From Heracleum sosnowskyi (Eukaryota; Streptophyta; Magnoliopsida; Apiales; Apiaceae): DNA of 64,000 bases. Positions 21,516 to 34,100 of the stretch are shown piece by piece. Below the pieces are notes generated by a model. It saw nothing but the letters and a program-made list of their open reading frames with translations, made no database searches and was not told where the DNA came from. Location: NCBI GenBank assembly GCA_030848705.1, contig CM061245.1, positions 59,422,006 through 59,486,005 of the forward strand. Direction: 5' to 3'. How positions within the stretch are numbered: the first letter of the stretch is position 1; the number at the start of each line of letters is the position of its first letter. Position numbers and translations under genes: made by a program.

Positions 21516-24500
21516 GGAGACAAAAGGAATCTTTGGTACTTGGATAGTGGTTGTTCAAGACACATGACTGGTGATTCTACCCTGCTCACAGAGTTTCAGG
21601 AAAGAGCTGGCCCTTGTATTGCTTTTGGAGATGACAGCAAAGGCTACACTAAGGGATATGGCTTGATTTCAAAAGAGAATGTCATCATAGATGAAGTTGC
21701 ATTGGTGGATGGTCTTAAGCACAACTTGCTTAGTATCAGCCAACTTTGTGACAAAGGATTTTTAGTTACTTTTTCTAAAGAAGCATGTGTTGTTTCTAAA
21801 GGAGGAAACAACAATGTGGTAATGACTGGATTCAGAAGAGGGAATGTGTACATTGCTGACTTTAGTAGCACAAGTCCAGAAACCATCACTTGCCTTTTTA
21901 GCAAGGCAAGCAAGGATGAAAGTTGTCTATGGCACAAGAAATTATCTCATCTGAACTTTAAGGTTATGAATGATTTGGTGAGGAAATATCTTGCTAGAGG
22001 AATTCCACAAGTGGAGTTTTCCAAGGATGGTTTGTGTGATGCCTGTCAAAAAGGCAAACAAAAGAAGGCATCATTCAAAAGCAAGACAGAGTCATCAATT
22101 GTCCATCAGCTTGAGTTGCTTCATATGGATTTGTTTGGTCCTATAAATGTCATGTCTATTTCAAAGAAGAAATATTGTCTTGTGATTGTTGATGATTTTT
22201 CTAGATTTACATGGACTTTCTTTTTGCTCTCCAAAGATGAGGCAAGTGAAATCATTATCAATCACATCAAGATGGTAAACAATCATCCTGACTTGAAAGT
22301 AAGAAGGATTAGGAGTGACAATGGGACAGAATTCAAGAATTCAAGCATGAAGGTGTTCTGTGAAGAAAATGGTATTTTGCATGAGTTTTCAGCAGCAAGG
22401 ACACCACAGCAAAATGGTGTAGTTGAAAGGAAAAACAGAACACTTATTGAAGCTGCAAGGACAATGCTAGATGAATCAAAGTTACCAACTTATTTTTGGG
22501 CTGAGGCAGTTAATACAGCTTGCTTCACTCAAAATATTTCTTTGATTAATCAGGCCAAAGGAATGACCCCTTATCAGCTACTCAAAAGAAAGAAGCCACT
22601 ATTGGATTTTCTTCATGTCTTTGGATGCAAGTGCTTTGTTCTGAGAAATCAAGCTGAGCATTTGGGGAAATTTGAAGCAAAGGCAGATGAAGCAATATTT
22701 GTGGGTTATACAGCGGGGAAAGCCTACAGAGTCTACAATCTCAGAACCAACATTGTTATGGAATCTGTACATGTTGTTTTTGATGATCTCAAAATTCAGG
22801 GTCTCTGTGATGAAGGTTTCCATGAAAGTCTTTCTTTTGAAAATGAGGATGGAGATCAAATGAATCATGTTATGGCTACTGAGAAACAGCCTAAAGTTGT
22901 TGTATCTAGCACAGATGAAAGCAGCAGTGAAGATGAAATTGATGCATTAAGATTGAAAAGAATAGATGCTAGTAGACCAAATGGACATTCCGTTGACAGT
23001 CAGAATGAGCGTTTCGTTGATAGTCAGAATGAGCGTTTCGTTGACAGTCAAAATGGATAATCCGTTGACAGTCACAGAAATGCTTCCAGGAGTGATCATT
23101 TAGGGACAACAAACTCAGGGGGAGTTTCTCAAGGACAAATATCCAATCAATGCAATCATGATCATGAAGCTACCTCTTCAAGAGCAAATCTACCTCCCTC
23201 AAGGAAATGGACTAAAGATCATCCCTTTGAACTAATTATAGGTGATGTGTCTTCAAAAGTCCAAACTAGAAGAGCAACTCAAGAAGAATGTCTATATAGC
23301 AGCTTTCTGTCTCAAGATGAGCCAAAGAAAGTTGAGGATGCACTTCTAGATCCAGATTGGGTCTTGGCTATGCAAGAAGAGCTAAACCAATTTGAAAGGA
23401 ACAATGTTTGGAAGCTGGTGCCCAAGCCCAAGGACAGGAGTGTCATAGGCACAAAATGGGTGTTCAGAAACAAGATGGATGAAAATGGCATAGTCACAAG
23501 GAACAAAGCTAGATTGGTTGCAAAAGGCTATTCACAGGAAGAAGGAATTGATTTTGATGAAACCTTTGCTCCTGTTGCAAGACTAGAAGCAATAAGGATT
23601 TTCCTAGCCTATGCAGCCCATGCCAATTTCAAAGTCTATCAAATGGATGTGAAGAGTGCTTTTCTGAATGGGGAATTGGAAGAGGAGGTGTATGTAAGTC
23701 AACCTCCTGGTTTTGAAGATAATGATTTTCCAGAATATGTATACTTCCTCCTCAAAGCACTCTATGGTTTGAAACAAGCACCTAGAGCCTGGTATGACAC
23801 ACTTTCACAGTTCCTCCTTGAGAATCACTTCACTAGAGGTACTGTAGATAAAACTCTTTTTCACAGAGTTGTGAATGGTTCTACTATACTTGTTCAAATT
23901 TATGTAGATGACATAATCTTTGGGTCTACAGATGTGAAACTTTGTCAAAAGTTTGCCAAGCTTATGCAAAGTAAATATGAAATGAGCATGATGGGAGAAT
24001 TAACTTACTTTCTTGGTCTTCAAGTGAAGCAAGTTAATGAAGGCATTTTTATTAGTCAAACAAAATACATTCATGATTTATTAAAGAAGTTTAATTTAAT
24101 GGAATGCTCTCCTGCCAAAACTCCCATGCCTACTGCCACCAAACTTGAATTGAATACTAAGGAAAAATCTGTGGACATTTCAGGTTACAGAGGCATGGTA
24201 GGCTCACTTTTATATTTAACAGCTAGTAGACCTGATATTATGTTTGCTACATGTCTATGTGCTAGATTTCAGGCTGATCCTAGGGAATCCCATTTAGTTG
24301 CTATTAAAAGAATTTTCAGATATCTCAAAGGAACACCAAACCTTGGCATTTGGTATCCTAGAGAATCTGGTTTTGAACTAATTGGTTATTCAGATGCAGA
24401 TTTTGCAGGGTGTAAAATTGACAGGAAAAGCACAACAGGCACCTGTCAATTCTTAGGAAACAAGCTTGTCTCATGGTTCAGCAAGAAACAAAACTCAGTT

Positions 24501-24845
24501 TCTACCTCCACAGCTGAGGCTGAGTATATTGCAGCTGGAAGTTGTTGTGCACAGATTTTATGGATGAAAAATCAACTACTTGATTATGGAATAAGAGTTG
24601 AGAAAATTCCTATTTTCTGTGACAACAATAGTGCCATTGCCATTACTGAGAATCCAGTGCAGCATTCAAGGACCAAGCACATTGACATCAAGTACCACTT
24701 TATTAGAGAACATGTTATGAATGGTACTGTGGAGTTACATTTTGTTCCAAGTGAACAACAACTTGCAGACATCTTTACCAAGCCACTTGATGAATCCACA
24801 TTCTCAAGATTAGTAAGTGAGCTAGGTATGCTAAATTTCTCTTAA
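21516..24845 (+). pseudogene. pol: Sirevirus pol, family A (one internal stop)
   Basis: Protease (DSGCSRHMTGD, near 21545), integrase zinc finger (HKKLSHLN and CDACQKGK), integrase core with [22 protein letters not shown] and [20 protein letters not shown] with [17 protein letters not shown] and YVDDIIFGS (about 23900-23925), RNase H with [20 protein letters not shown] and DNNSAI, ending [13 protein letters not shown]. All catalytic motifs are present. The only break is TAA at 23058-23060 in the poorly conserved linker between integrase and RT; it falls next to a divergent copy of the family A motif. The frame is otherwise open from 21474. Coding density and motif preservation suggest very recent activity. 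Confidence 0.93.
22987..23068 (+). repeat. Family A motif cluster in the integrase-RT linker
   Basis: Four minus-strand copies (ATTCCGTTGA, GTTTCGTTGA twice, AATCCGTTGA) at 22987, 23011, 23035 and 23059, spaced exactly 24 nt apart. They encode a short Val-Asp-Ser-Gln-Asn-Glu-Arg-Phe repeat. Confidence 0.9.
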
Positions 24846-25382
24846 TTATTTTGAGATTTTTGCAAGTTAAAAATGCAGCCAGAAACTTGCTATGTTTTTA
24901 TGTGAATTAATTTTCTTATGAAAAAGTGAAATTTTGTCTAAGTCAAAATTACTATGTCAACGAAACGAACCATTCCGTTGACAGTCTTAGCATTTTTCTG
25001 GGTGTTTCGTTGATAGCTCTTTTATATCAACGAAACGCAGCTTTATCAACGAAATAAGACTGGACTTTAACCGCCCAATCCTGATTCGTTGATGTAGCGC
25101 TTTTTAATCTGAACCGTTGAAATTTCACGTTCTTTATCACGATCTATACATACACCCCTGTAAGCATAAATCGTGGTAATATTTAATTCTAACGGTTACT
25201 TTTTAAGCCAATCAGGTAATTTAGATTAATTATTGGACTTAATTTCTGAGAATTTTTGGGGGAGTATTTAAGAAATTTCAATTTCTTCATTTCATTTCTA
25301 CCTGTTCTCAAAAATTCCAAAAGTTTTTCTATCTTCTTCTCTCCAACAAGTAATACAGCTCGAAGCTTTTCCTCACTCAACA
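24846..25382 (+). promoter_or_regulatory. Pol-ORF3 spacer with family A motif cluster
   Basis: Non-coding. Motif copies at 24957, 24972, 25004, 25027, 25046, 25083 and, less exact, 25111, in both orientations. Families B and C carry their own motifs in the same spacer. It may hold the signals for ORF3 expression, but I see no obvious TATA box or splice site. Confidence 0.55.
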
Positions 25383-28300
25383 ATGGCACCCATAGTCAAG
25401 CTTATGTCTGCTGGTGGGTTCATCTATGAGAAGAACAATTCTATTCCATTTGTTGTTAAGGAGAGTCCGAACAGCATCTTTTTCAAGATGATGGACTTCA
25501 TGAGGAACTGTAAGTTGGGCTATGCGATGTTTCACTCTACACCACTCTACAATGAAATAATCGAGGAGATTTGGACCTCATGTGAGTATAGTGGAACAAA
25601 CCGCACACTGCAATTCACTCTTCAAGGTAATGAGTACATAGTTAATTCTGATGTTCTGCAAGCATGTTTACATATTCCTGATAATAACTGTGATGCTTTG
25701 CCTTCTAACACTGAAATAACTACCATGCTAAATTCTATAAACTACTCTTTGCCTACTGATAACTTGGGTAAGATAATTAGGAGAGGTTTGGTTAGGGAAT
25801 ACAGTTATTTAGCTGATACATTCATTAAGGTCTTTTCTGGAAAGATTAGTAATTTTGATGCATTAACTAACTCTATGTTAATTCTCCTAACCATGCTTCT
25901 AAATGATAGATTTTACAACTTTAGCACCCAACTTATGTATGAAATTGGTGCTAAGTTGGGTGATAAGGCAAATAGGAAGAAAAATATCTATTATGCAAGG
26001 TTTCTGATGATGCTGGCTAATCATGTTAGTCCAGCACCATTAGTTATCTCTAACCCTACTGCCAGGTTTGAGTGCTTTGTACAAGAGAAGAGAGTATTGA
26101 CAGACATACTGAGGCTGAACCACAATGGTGATGTTCCAGTGGTGTATCTGCCAATCATTGAGGTAACTACTGCTATCCCTGTTAGTATAGCTGTTACTTC
26201 CATTGTTTCATCCAACCCAGTTGCTATGGATTCTGTAGCTGTGACCCAACAGGCTCCTGCCCCAACAACAAAACCAAAATCTAAGAAATCCTCCAAGCCA
26301 ACCTCAGGTGCTTCTCAAAAGGCACCTGTTGTAAAAACTACCACACAACCTAAGGGGAGTGAGTCTGGAGTTATGAGAGGTGAGGGAAGGGGTGAACATA
26401 AAAGAAACCCCAAGAATAAGGAAGGTGAGGTAAGAGTTTCCCAGCCACGCCCCATTGTGTCTTCCCAACAAGGCACAATGAGTAAAATGGATTTAAACAC
26501 AAGTCTAATTGCATCCTCCCAAAAGGATGTAATTATTGAAACAAGCTCTCAACCTAGAGCACAGTCCAAAAGGGTAAGGGACACTTCAAGCCCACAGTCT
26601 ACATTTTCCCAATACCAAAGGAGAGTGAAGCAAAAGTCCAAGGGTTCACAGGGTGCACACACACTGGAAGCAACACTTCCAGTTTCTCAAATTCAGTTTG
26701 ATGTAACCCCTATTATAACTCTGGGGTTACAGTCCCATTCTCTAAACATCAACCTTGAACTATCTCCATCAAATTCACCAACTCTATCTCTAGATGTGGA
26801 CATGATCCATACATCTATTCCTGATTCTCCAACTCTAATCTTGGAGAAGCCCCACTCTGAAGCTGGTGGCCATCACTTGTTAAGTGATTTGTTGGGCCAT
26901 CAACCAATTTTTTCTGAAGTTGCAAGGGGATCTGTGGACCAAACTCTCAAATCAATCACCACAGACTCTACTGTAACTTCTCATTCTCAAAGTGTTTTCT
27001 TGACTTCATCAACGAAACAGTCTATTTCGTTGACAAGTGTTTCTCCATCAACGGTATCCATACCGTTGACAGTTCAAACTACCATTTCGTTGATAGGTCA
27101 TTCTACACCCCTTATTGAAAATCTAGTTGTTTCCACAACTAGTGTAGATGACCTGGTGGTAGTTGAGACACTTTTAGGATTGAGAGGGAGTGAAACTGAG
27201 AGGCTGGCTTGCAGCCAGGCAAAAGGAGAGAATGAGAGTGAGAGGCTGGCTATTTCTTCCAGCCAGGCAAAAGGAGAGATTGAGAGTTCCACCTTAGTAG
27301 GTGAAGGTGAGGGTGTGAGAGGTGTGAGCCATGGGGAGCCCATGATACAAGAAAATAGAGGAGAGAGAGAAGGGACTACAGGAGTCATAAGGGAGGAAGC
27401 AGCCATTGCTAGTGAGTCAATGGAGGTCAATGAGGGAGAAAGGGAACTTACTTTCCAAGAGCATTATCAACAAACTCTGGATAGTATTTCTCTGGATCCT
27501 GAGACCTTTACTCATCCTGTGTCAGCCTATCAAGTTTTGGCTCAACAGGGCAATGTGGAGGCAGAGAGGTCACTCCAACTGATTCATACAACTGCATCAA
27601 TGCAAAGAGCAAAGGATGCCTTGACCAATCTATCTCCAGAAGCTGCAGCTAGTGGTGAGTTTGATTTCTCTGATGATGAGGACAGCTTTGGTGACAATCA
27701 GGTGGCCACTACTTCACAGACTGGGACTTCTGTGGTGCCTCCTACACCAAACTGGCTTTCTCAAGATTTACAAGGAAGGATCTCCCTGGATGCTGCAATC
27801 ACAAGGCAGTACAATGAGGCCTATCTGGCTCATGAGTCTGCAAATGCCAATGACAAGAAATTCTACAAGGCTATTATGGATTCACTGGAAATCCAAAGGC
27901 TACAGATGATGCAGACAAGGATTGAGGCTAGAGAAATCAAGGACTCAATTAGCAATCTCAAGGATGCTAATGACAGGAGGCTAGATGAAAAGCTTCCTCT
28001 TCTCACTGTGTCCAAGATGAACAGGTTTTTCTCTAAGGAACCTGAGGTGGCTACCTCCTTGAAGACTCTCTCTTCTAGGGTGGACAAGGTGGAAGCTACT
28101 TTATCTCAGATGCAAAAGGAACAGGAGAAGCAGACACAACTGTTGGCCCAGCTAGTGGCAGCTCAAGGACTCCCAGTCATCTCTCTTGATGATAACAAAA
28201 AGGGGGAGAAATCTAAGGAGCTAGACATTCAAATCTCAAAGGTTATGGTCCCAGCCATTTCCCTGCCAAAGGAGCCACTAGCTATGGGGGAGTCAGGAAA

Positions 28301-29832
28301 AGCTAAACTGGACAGCATTGACCTGATTCAGCAAGCTTCTATGAAGCTACAGCTTGCTGACCAAATTAAAGACCACTGGTTCAGGATAAATGAAAGAATC
28401 AAGAAGTTAGCTGATTCTGCAAAGACTTCAGATCCATCAACGAATCATATAAGGTTTAGTGTCAACGGAATGGGAGCCACAGACCAATTCTTCATATAAG
28501 GTAGAGCCCCTTCTACATGGAGTCACTCAAGGATCAAGGAAGGAGAAAGGACAAACTTCATGCATTAGGGATGTGGAAAAAGCTACATTGCAAAGAAGCC
28601 TATCTTCCAAGTCTCCTGCTAAACCAAAGGGCAAAAATACAGAAAGGACTTTCTATCCTGCACCTTATCCAGATGAGCACAAGCTTCTTGGTCTTCTCAT
28701 CACAAAAAGCAAGGAAAGCAATGATTATGAGGTAAGAAAGCAAAGGGCAATTGTCTACAGGAATGGACAACAAATCTGTGTTTGGGCTGGTCACCCAAAC
28801 TTTGCTGAAGCTAAGGCTGAAGAGTCAGAAAGAGCAGCAATGCAAGCACTTGCAGTTGCTCAATCTCTTGATGAAGAAGAAAGACAGCAAGAAGAAAAAG
28901 CCAGAGAGGAAAGGAGTGCAAAGAAGAGCACAAGGCAACCAAAGGTAAGAGCTAGGAGAAATATAGCCTTTGAGAATGATGACTCTCAGAGTATTGCATC
29001 AGACTCTTCTGTACCAACTGCACCTCCAACAATTCCTGATCCAGCTCTAGGGGAAAAGTTAGCCTGTGATCCTAAACATCCTGTTAATTTCCATGATCAG
29101 CCAATTGAGCCAAAGGAAGAGCCAATTGAGTTTGATGAGGCCAACTTTCCAAAATTCCTCTTTGAGATGGATCCAAAGAAGAAATCTAAGCAAAGGGCTA
29201 CCAAGGCTAAGCCAATTCTAGTAAGGAGACCACAAGCTGAAAAACCTCCTACCAACCCAGAAGACTTCATCTACATTGCTGATATCAGGGAGGAGTCTGA
29301 CCTACATATCCATCTTGATGACCTAGTTGAAGTAAGAGGAATAGCAGCTTCTTACAAACTACCAGAGAGATTGGTGTTTGTCTACAAGGGTGGGAGAGAA
29401 CAGGTTTGGCCTCTACATAGAATTCTTGGAGAAGACTATCAGACACTGCTATCTGTGTTTAAATGCCTGAAGAAAGATTTTGGTTTTACCAAAACAGCTA
29501 AGTCTGAAGTTGTTTCCAAAATATGCCAAATCAAAGCTAGCTGGAACAAGCCTGGTGCACTTCCCAGAGTATTGAAGGTCCCTCAAACAGGAAAGAAAAT
29601 TCATCTCCAACCTTTTTGGATGATGGAATTCAGAGACAAGGACAACTGTAGAAGATTTTTCAGAATAGAAGACCAACTGGAGAAGGCATCCAATGAAACT
29701 CTAAGATTAATGCAATCCAAGTTGGGGGATCAAGATGAAGAAGAGAAGATTTTCTACAGAAGACTTCAAGCTCAGATTGAGGAGAACAATGCAAGAAAAG
29801 GGAAGAAAACAAGACCACAGAGGCAAAGATGA
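25383..29832 (+). pseudogene. Sirevirus third ORF (ORF3), family A, one frameshift
   Basis: Extra ORF in the position called envelope-like in Sireviruses. Function unknown. Frame one runs 25383-28499 (1,038 aa, start MAPIVKLMSAGG), frame two continues to 29832. They overlap at 28459-28499, so one small indel would explain the break, and the original protein would have been close to 1,480 aa. The N-terminal 240 residues form a compact helical domain resembling those of B and C. A long Ser/Thr/Pro-rich region follows, then a coiled coil near 28070-28165 and a KKGEK segment, then a basic, charged C-terminal region. No signal peptide or membrane helix is visible, which argues against a classical envelope. 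Seven motif copies lie inside (27009-27093, 28437-28471). Confidence 0.8.
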
Positions 29833-30007
29833 AAAATCTGCTCAGTCTAGAGGAGCAACTCTGTGCACTTGTTTTGTAAGATTTTCTACTTTGTATTTTA
29901 ACTCAATGAAGCTCAATGCAATTTCTACTTTTATCATGTGTAATTTGACTGAGTGTTTTTGTTATCATCAAGGCTCTTGATTTATGGCTGTTATTCTATC
30001 AGTCATA

Positions 30008-30020
30008 AATTGGGGGAGAT
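30008..30020 (+). other. 3' polypurine tract, family A
   Basis: AATTGGGGGAGAT directly before the 3' LTR. Confidence 0.95.
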
Positions 30021-31065
30021 TGTTAGGAATATGTTGTTCTTGATGATAATTATAAAAACACTTTGTAAGATTTTGTATTAAGTCATTTTGTAACTGTCAA
30101 CGGAATGGCATGCTTTGCAGTGTTTCGTTGACAGGAAGCTCATCAACGGAATGAGTGTTGTAGCAATTGCACTGTACAATACTTCACAGTTTGATATGCA
30201 TTTGATGTATGTACTAGATAGGTTTTCTAAGTCATGTTGACTAAGTACTAGATAGGCAAAATAGGTTGGTTAATTGTAAATATGTTATGCCTTGTAATTT
30301 TGCCTAAGTGAAGACATGTCAACGGTATGAGGATTACTCTATCAACGAAACAAGGATACACCATCAACGGAATGAAGTTTACTCATCAACGAAATGGAGT
30401 TTACTCATCAACGGAATGAAGAATGAAGCTATCAACGAAACACATCTCCCTGCTATCAACGAATCACTATTGCCTTTTGAACAGTTGACAAAGTGATAGT
30501 GACAGTTTACTGAACAGATCTAAAGGAGATATGGAAGTGTACTTTGCATTGGAAGCCATCAAAATGGTTACTGGAAATAAGGAAACATTCCAATTTCCAA
30601 TAAGGCTCTTGGGAATGATTAAAATAAGCATGAAGACAAAAGCAAAGATCTCCAAGGACCATTGGACAAAAGGAATGAAAAGCAAGCTACTGATGGTTAC
30701 TACTATTGTTCTTTAGTTTAGCCAAACGTAGAATTGTAAACTTGGGTATATATAACCAAGTGTAGCAGTTACTTTAAAGAAAAGAGAAGAAAAACAAATA
30801 GTTTGTATTAGCTATCCTTGAGAGCATTCTTCTCTACAACTCTGTAACTGAGCAGCTGTGTACTTGTGTATCACAGATTATTTCCGCAATAAAAACACTT
30901 CAGTTGGATTATCAAACAATCCAACTGAATTATTTATATCTTGTGTTTTTATTTATTCAGTTCAGTTTTATTTTATAAAGTGTTTTAAGTTTAAGAAAAT
31001 ATCAAGAATTGTATTCAACCCCCCCCCCCCCTTCTACAATTCTGTTAGGTCATTTGGGATTAACA
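30021..31065 (+). repeat. 3' LTR of Sirevirus A
   Basis: 1,045 bp, almost identical to the 5' LTR, ending GGGATTAACA. TATA box at 30747-30755 and the same ten motif copies. Confidence 0.97.
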
Positions 31066-31070
31066 TAAAG
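31066..31070 (+). repeat. Target site duplication of Sirevirus A (right)
   Basis: TAAAG, matching 17911-17915. Confidence 0.95.
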
Positions 31071-31146
31071 TATAGATTTCTAAGATTCAATGATGTCAAA
31101 AACATATATACAAAATGTACAGTATCTGCAGCAACAACTTATCTGT

Positions 31147-34100
31147 TTAAATTCTTTGATAGAACAGATTCATCTTCAAGAAGTTGGATAACAAATTTTC
31201 TTCTTTTTCTTCAAAAATTTGAATCAGTCTTTCCTTAAGATTTCCGAGTTCTTCATCTTCCTCATTAATCTGGTAGATAGCTGCTCTGAGATTCAATATG
31301 GAGCTTTTCTGAAGACTATGCTCTTCAAGCAAAAGATAAGCAATTTCCTTCCCATCAGGATTGAGAGTAAGTCGTGTCATGCCAAAAGTTACTTCTTTAA
31401 CAGCAGTACCCCTTTGCATTTCCACATCCTGACCTCTTTGATTTAAGTACATGGGAGTATAATTACCATTGAAATTACTGTTTCCATCCAGTCTTCTTCT
31501 TATTGTTGACAAAATCCATTCCTTGCACATTTGATTCTTCGATCTCAAAAGATAATGAACATATTTCAGTTCCTGTGTAGTTTTCATCAGCAGATCTTGA
31601 ATAGATAGAATCTTCACACTACCATCTTTCATGAAGTACAGAAGCTTTTCTTTCTTGTCAAAACCATCATGACAATCTATAACTATATCAACAGCTAGTA
31701 AATTGTTCAGGTTTTCAGAAGTTAAAGTACCTCCAATTTCAGTTAAGGAGTAAGGATCAACATATGACATATTCAGATATTCAGCATCCCTGTGTCCAAT
31801 ACCTCCTCTTGAATTACTTGTCAATTGCTTCAGATTTGAAAACATCTTTAACCAGAGTGCTTTTGATCTAACCATCCCAGATAAATCAACAACACTTGAA
31901 GCGCTTGTAATAATTCCTCCAGACTGAAAATTGATAAGTGTATCACAACTTAATGTGCTAATATGTTTCCACTTCTTATCCTTTTCCTTTTCAAAGGCAT
32001 TGCTTCTTTCCAGTGAAGATTCTTGTCTGCTTGGGTTCCTCCACACTCTTCTGTTTGAGAGTTTAAGCCTTTGTACATAGAGATTGAAATCACTATTTGT
32101 TGATCTTGTAATTTCACTTCTTCTGGCTTCTTCTTCTTCATCTACTTCCTTGTTGTGAGAATCAACCACAGTAGATAAAATTATCAAGTCAATCTCTTGC
32201 AAAATTTCAGAATCATCAGGATCTTGAATATTATCAGGAACAACATCAGGATTAGATTCTTCAATTTGATTTGTATTGCAGAGATTTGATTTTCTTGATT
32301 TTCTTCTCAATTCAGGTTCTTCTTCAATATTTCCATCATCACCAAAAGTAGATCTGTCAGGAACTACTAGAGTTTGAATAGGTTCAGGAATTTCTTCAAT
32401 TCTTAACCCTCGAGACCTTGTCTGTCTAGGTATTGTTTGAGTTGAAGAACCTCTTCTACTTCTTCTAGCTCCTCTCCTACCTCTGCCTCCTCTACCTCTA
32501 GCAGGAGCAGGGTTATTAAAACTTTCCATCATTTCTCTCTGTTGTCTTAAGAATTCTTCATGTGAGAGATCAGGATATTCTTCACTTGCTGTAGAGAGTG
32601 CTTTTCTTGCATATAATTGTTGAACTCTTTTATCAGTGTGATATAGAGTAACAATTCTGCCATCTTTTGTAGAAAACTTCTGTAATAAATTTGATGCATC
32701 TTCAGGATTATCAATAAAAATATCTTCATTACCTTCAGGAATTGTAGCAAGAATATGTCCATGACCAGGTGTCAGGATTTGTTCTTCCGTCAGGATCTGA
32801 GATTGCACCAACGTTCTTACTGTCTTAACTCCAGAATCAGAAACATGAGTTGACTGCGTTGTTTGACTTTGTGAAGTTTGAATTGTAGACTTCATAACAG
32901 CAGCATTAGAGGTTTCTCCTTGAATCACTTTGTCACAACCATCATCTCCAGTATCATCATCATTATTCCTTAATACTAGATCAGGTGTGCATTTTGTCCG
33001 ACTAACCTTCTCCCCCTTTTTGACATCAGGATTTGACAATAAATTCAAAATTAAGGAAAGAGAGGCTTGAATGTCAGTTACCTTGGTATCCAGAGAATCA
33101 ATCCTTCTGTTGATAGAGGTTTGTTCAGAAATAACAGATTTCACTTGGAATTCTACTACCCTTAGCTGAAAAGCAGTAGGCACCTTTGTAAAATTTTGAG
33201 AAATATCATTCCTCACCAACTCAGTTGAATTCTTGATAGAATCAATCTCACTTTTTAGATTTTTGGATAACAGAGTTGTAGCCTTCAGATGATTCTTCAA
33301 GTCTTGATTCTCTATAGATTTCACTACATCATAGGCATGTTTCAAAGCAGAAGAATAACTTACAGATTCAGCAGATCTGTGCCATGAATTGTTCCATTCA
33401 TTCTGTCTAAGTGCCTCAGCAGGATTAAAGGAAGGCATAGAAAAATCTTGTCTCTGATCTTTCCCAGTGGAAGCTGTGCCAGCCATATATGTACTTGATG
33501 AACCAAAATTAGTTCCAAGACTAATTTTGAGTGCTGTAGCAAGTTGTTCCTTCTCTTTTCGATTCTCATCATCATCACTATCATCAGAGTCATCATCATC
33601 AGTACTATGAGTAACATCAGGATCAGGAATAGCTATACCTTTCATTTTATCCTGTGAATCTGTGATAGGATGATCCATTGGTCTTGAACGAAGTGGTTGT
33701 ATCAGTATAGGTTCAACATCAGGAGCACCACTAGCGTCAGGATTAACACCGTCGGGATTTGATATGCTTGCATCAGTATTAGCTACCAATGGTTCTTGTG
33801 GAGCTTGAGGTTCAGAAGCTGCTTTAACACTTTGAGTCAAAGGTTCTTGTGTGCTTCCCTCATTGACAGTGTCCTCGACTAATCTTTGAACTTCATCTGC
33901 ACCAGAAATCCCTTGAGCATTGTCAGGAAATTTCTCAGAAACTGTAGCTTGGCCTGCATCTTCACTTTGAGAAGATGGTTCTTGTGTAGTTGGAATGTCG
34001 ATGTCTGCATTCTCCCTTTGAGAAAATGGTTCTTGTGGGACCATTCCACGAGCTAAGCCTACACTCAAACTTTGATTGAGTGGTTCTTGTGTGGCTGGAT

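Larger units (their letters stand above)
17916..31065 (+). mobile_element. Sirevirus, family A, complete, nested in family B
   Basis: 13,150 bp with LTRs of 1,044 and 1,045 bp that differ at about five positions plus the C-tract length. Flanked by perfect TAAAG duplications. Order: LTR, primer site, gag, pol, spacer, ORF3, polypurine tract, LTR. The coding regions are nearly intact: one stop in pol and one frame change in ORF3. It is the youngest full element in the window because it lies inside B, whose LTRs are slightly more diverged. More than 40 copies of TCAACGRAAY-type words are spread over LTRs, spacer and coding linkers. Confidence 0.97.

Noticed and set aside
25383..29832. ORF3 as a viral envelope gene
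   Set aside because: The position is envelope-like but no signal peptide, membrane helix or cleavage site is visible in A, B or C.
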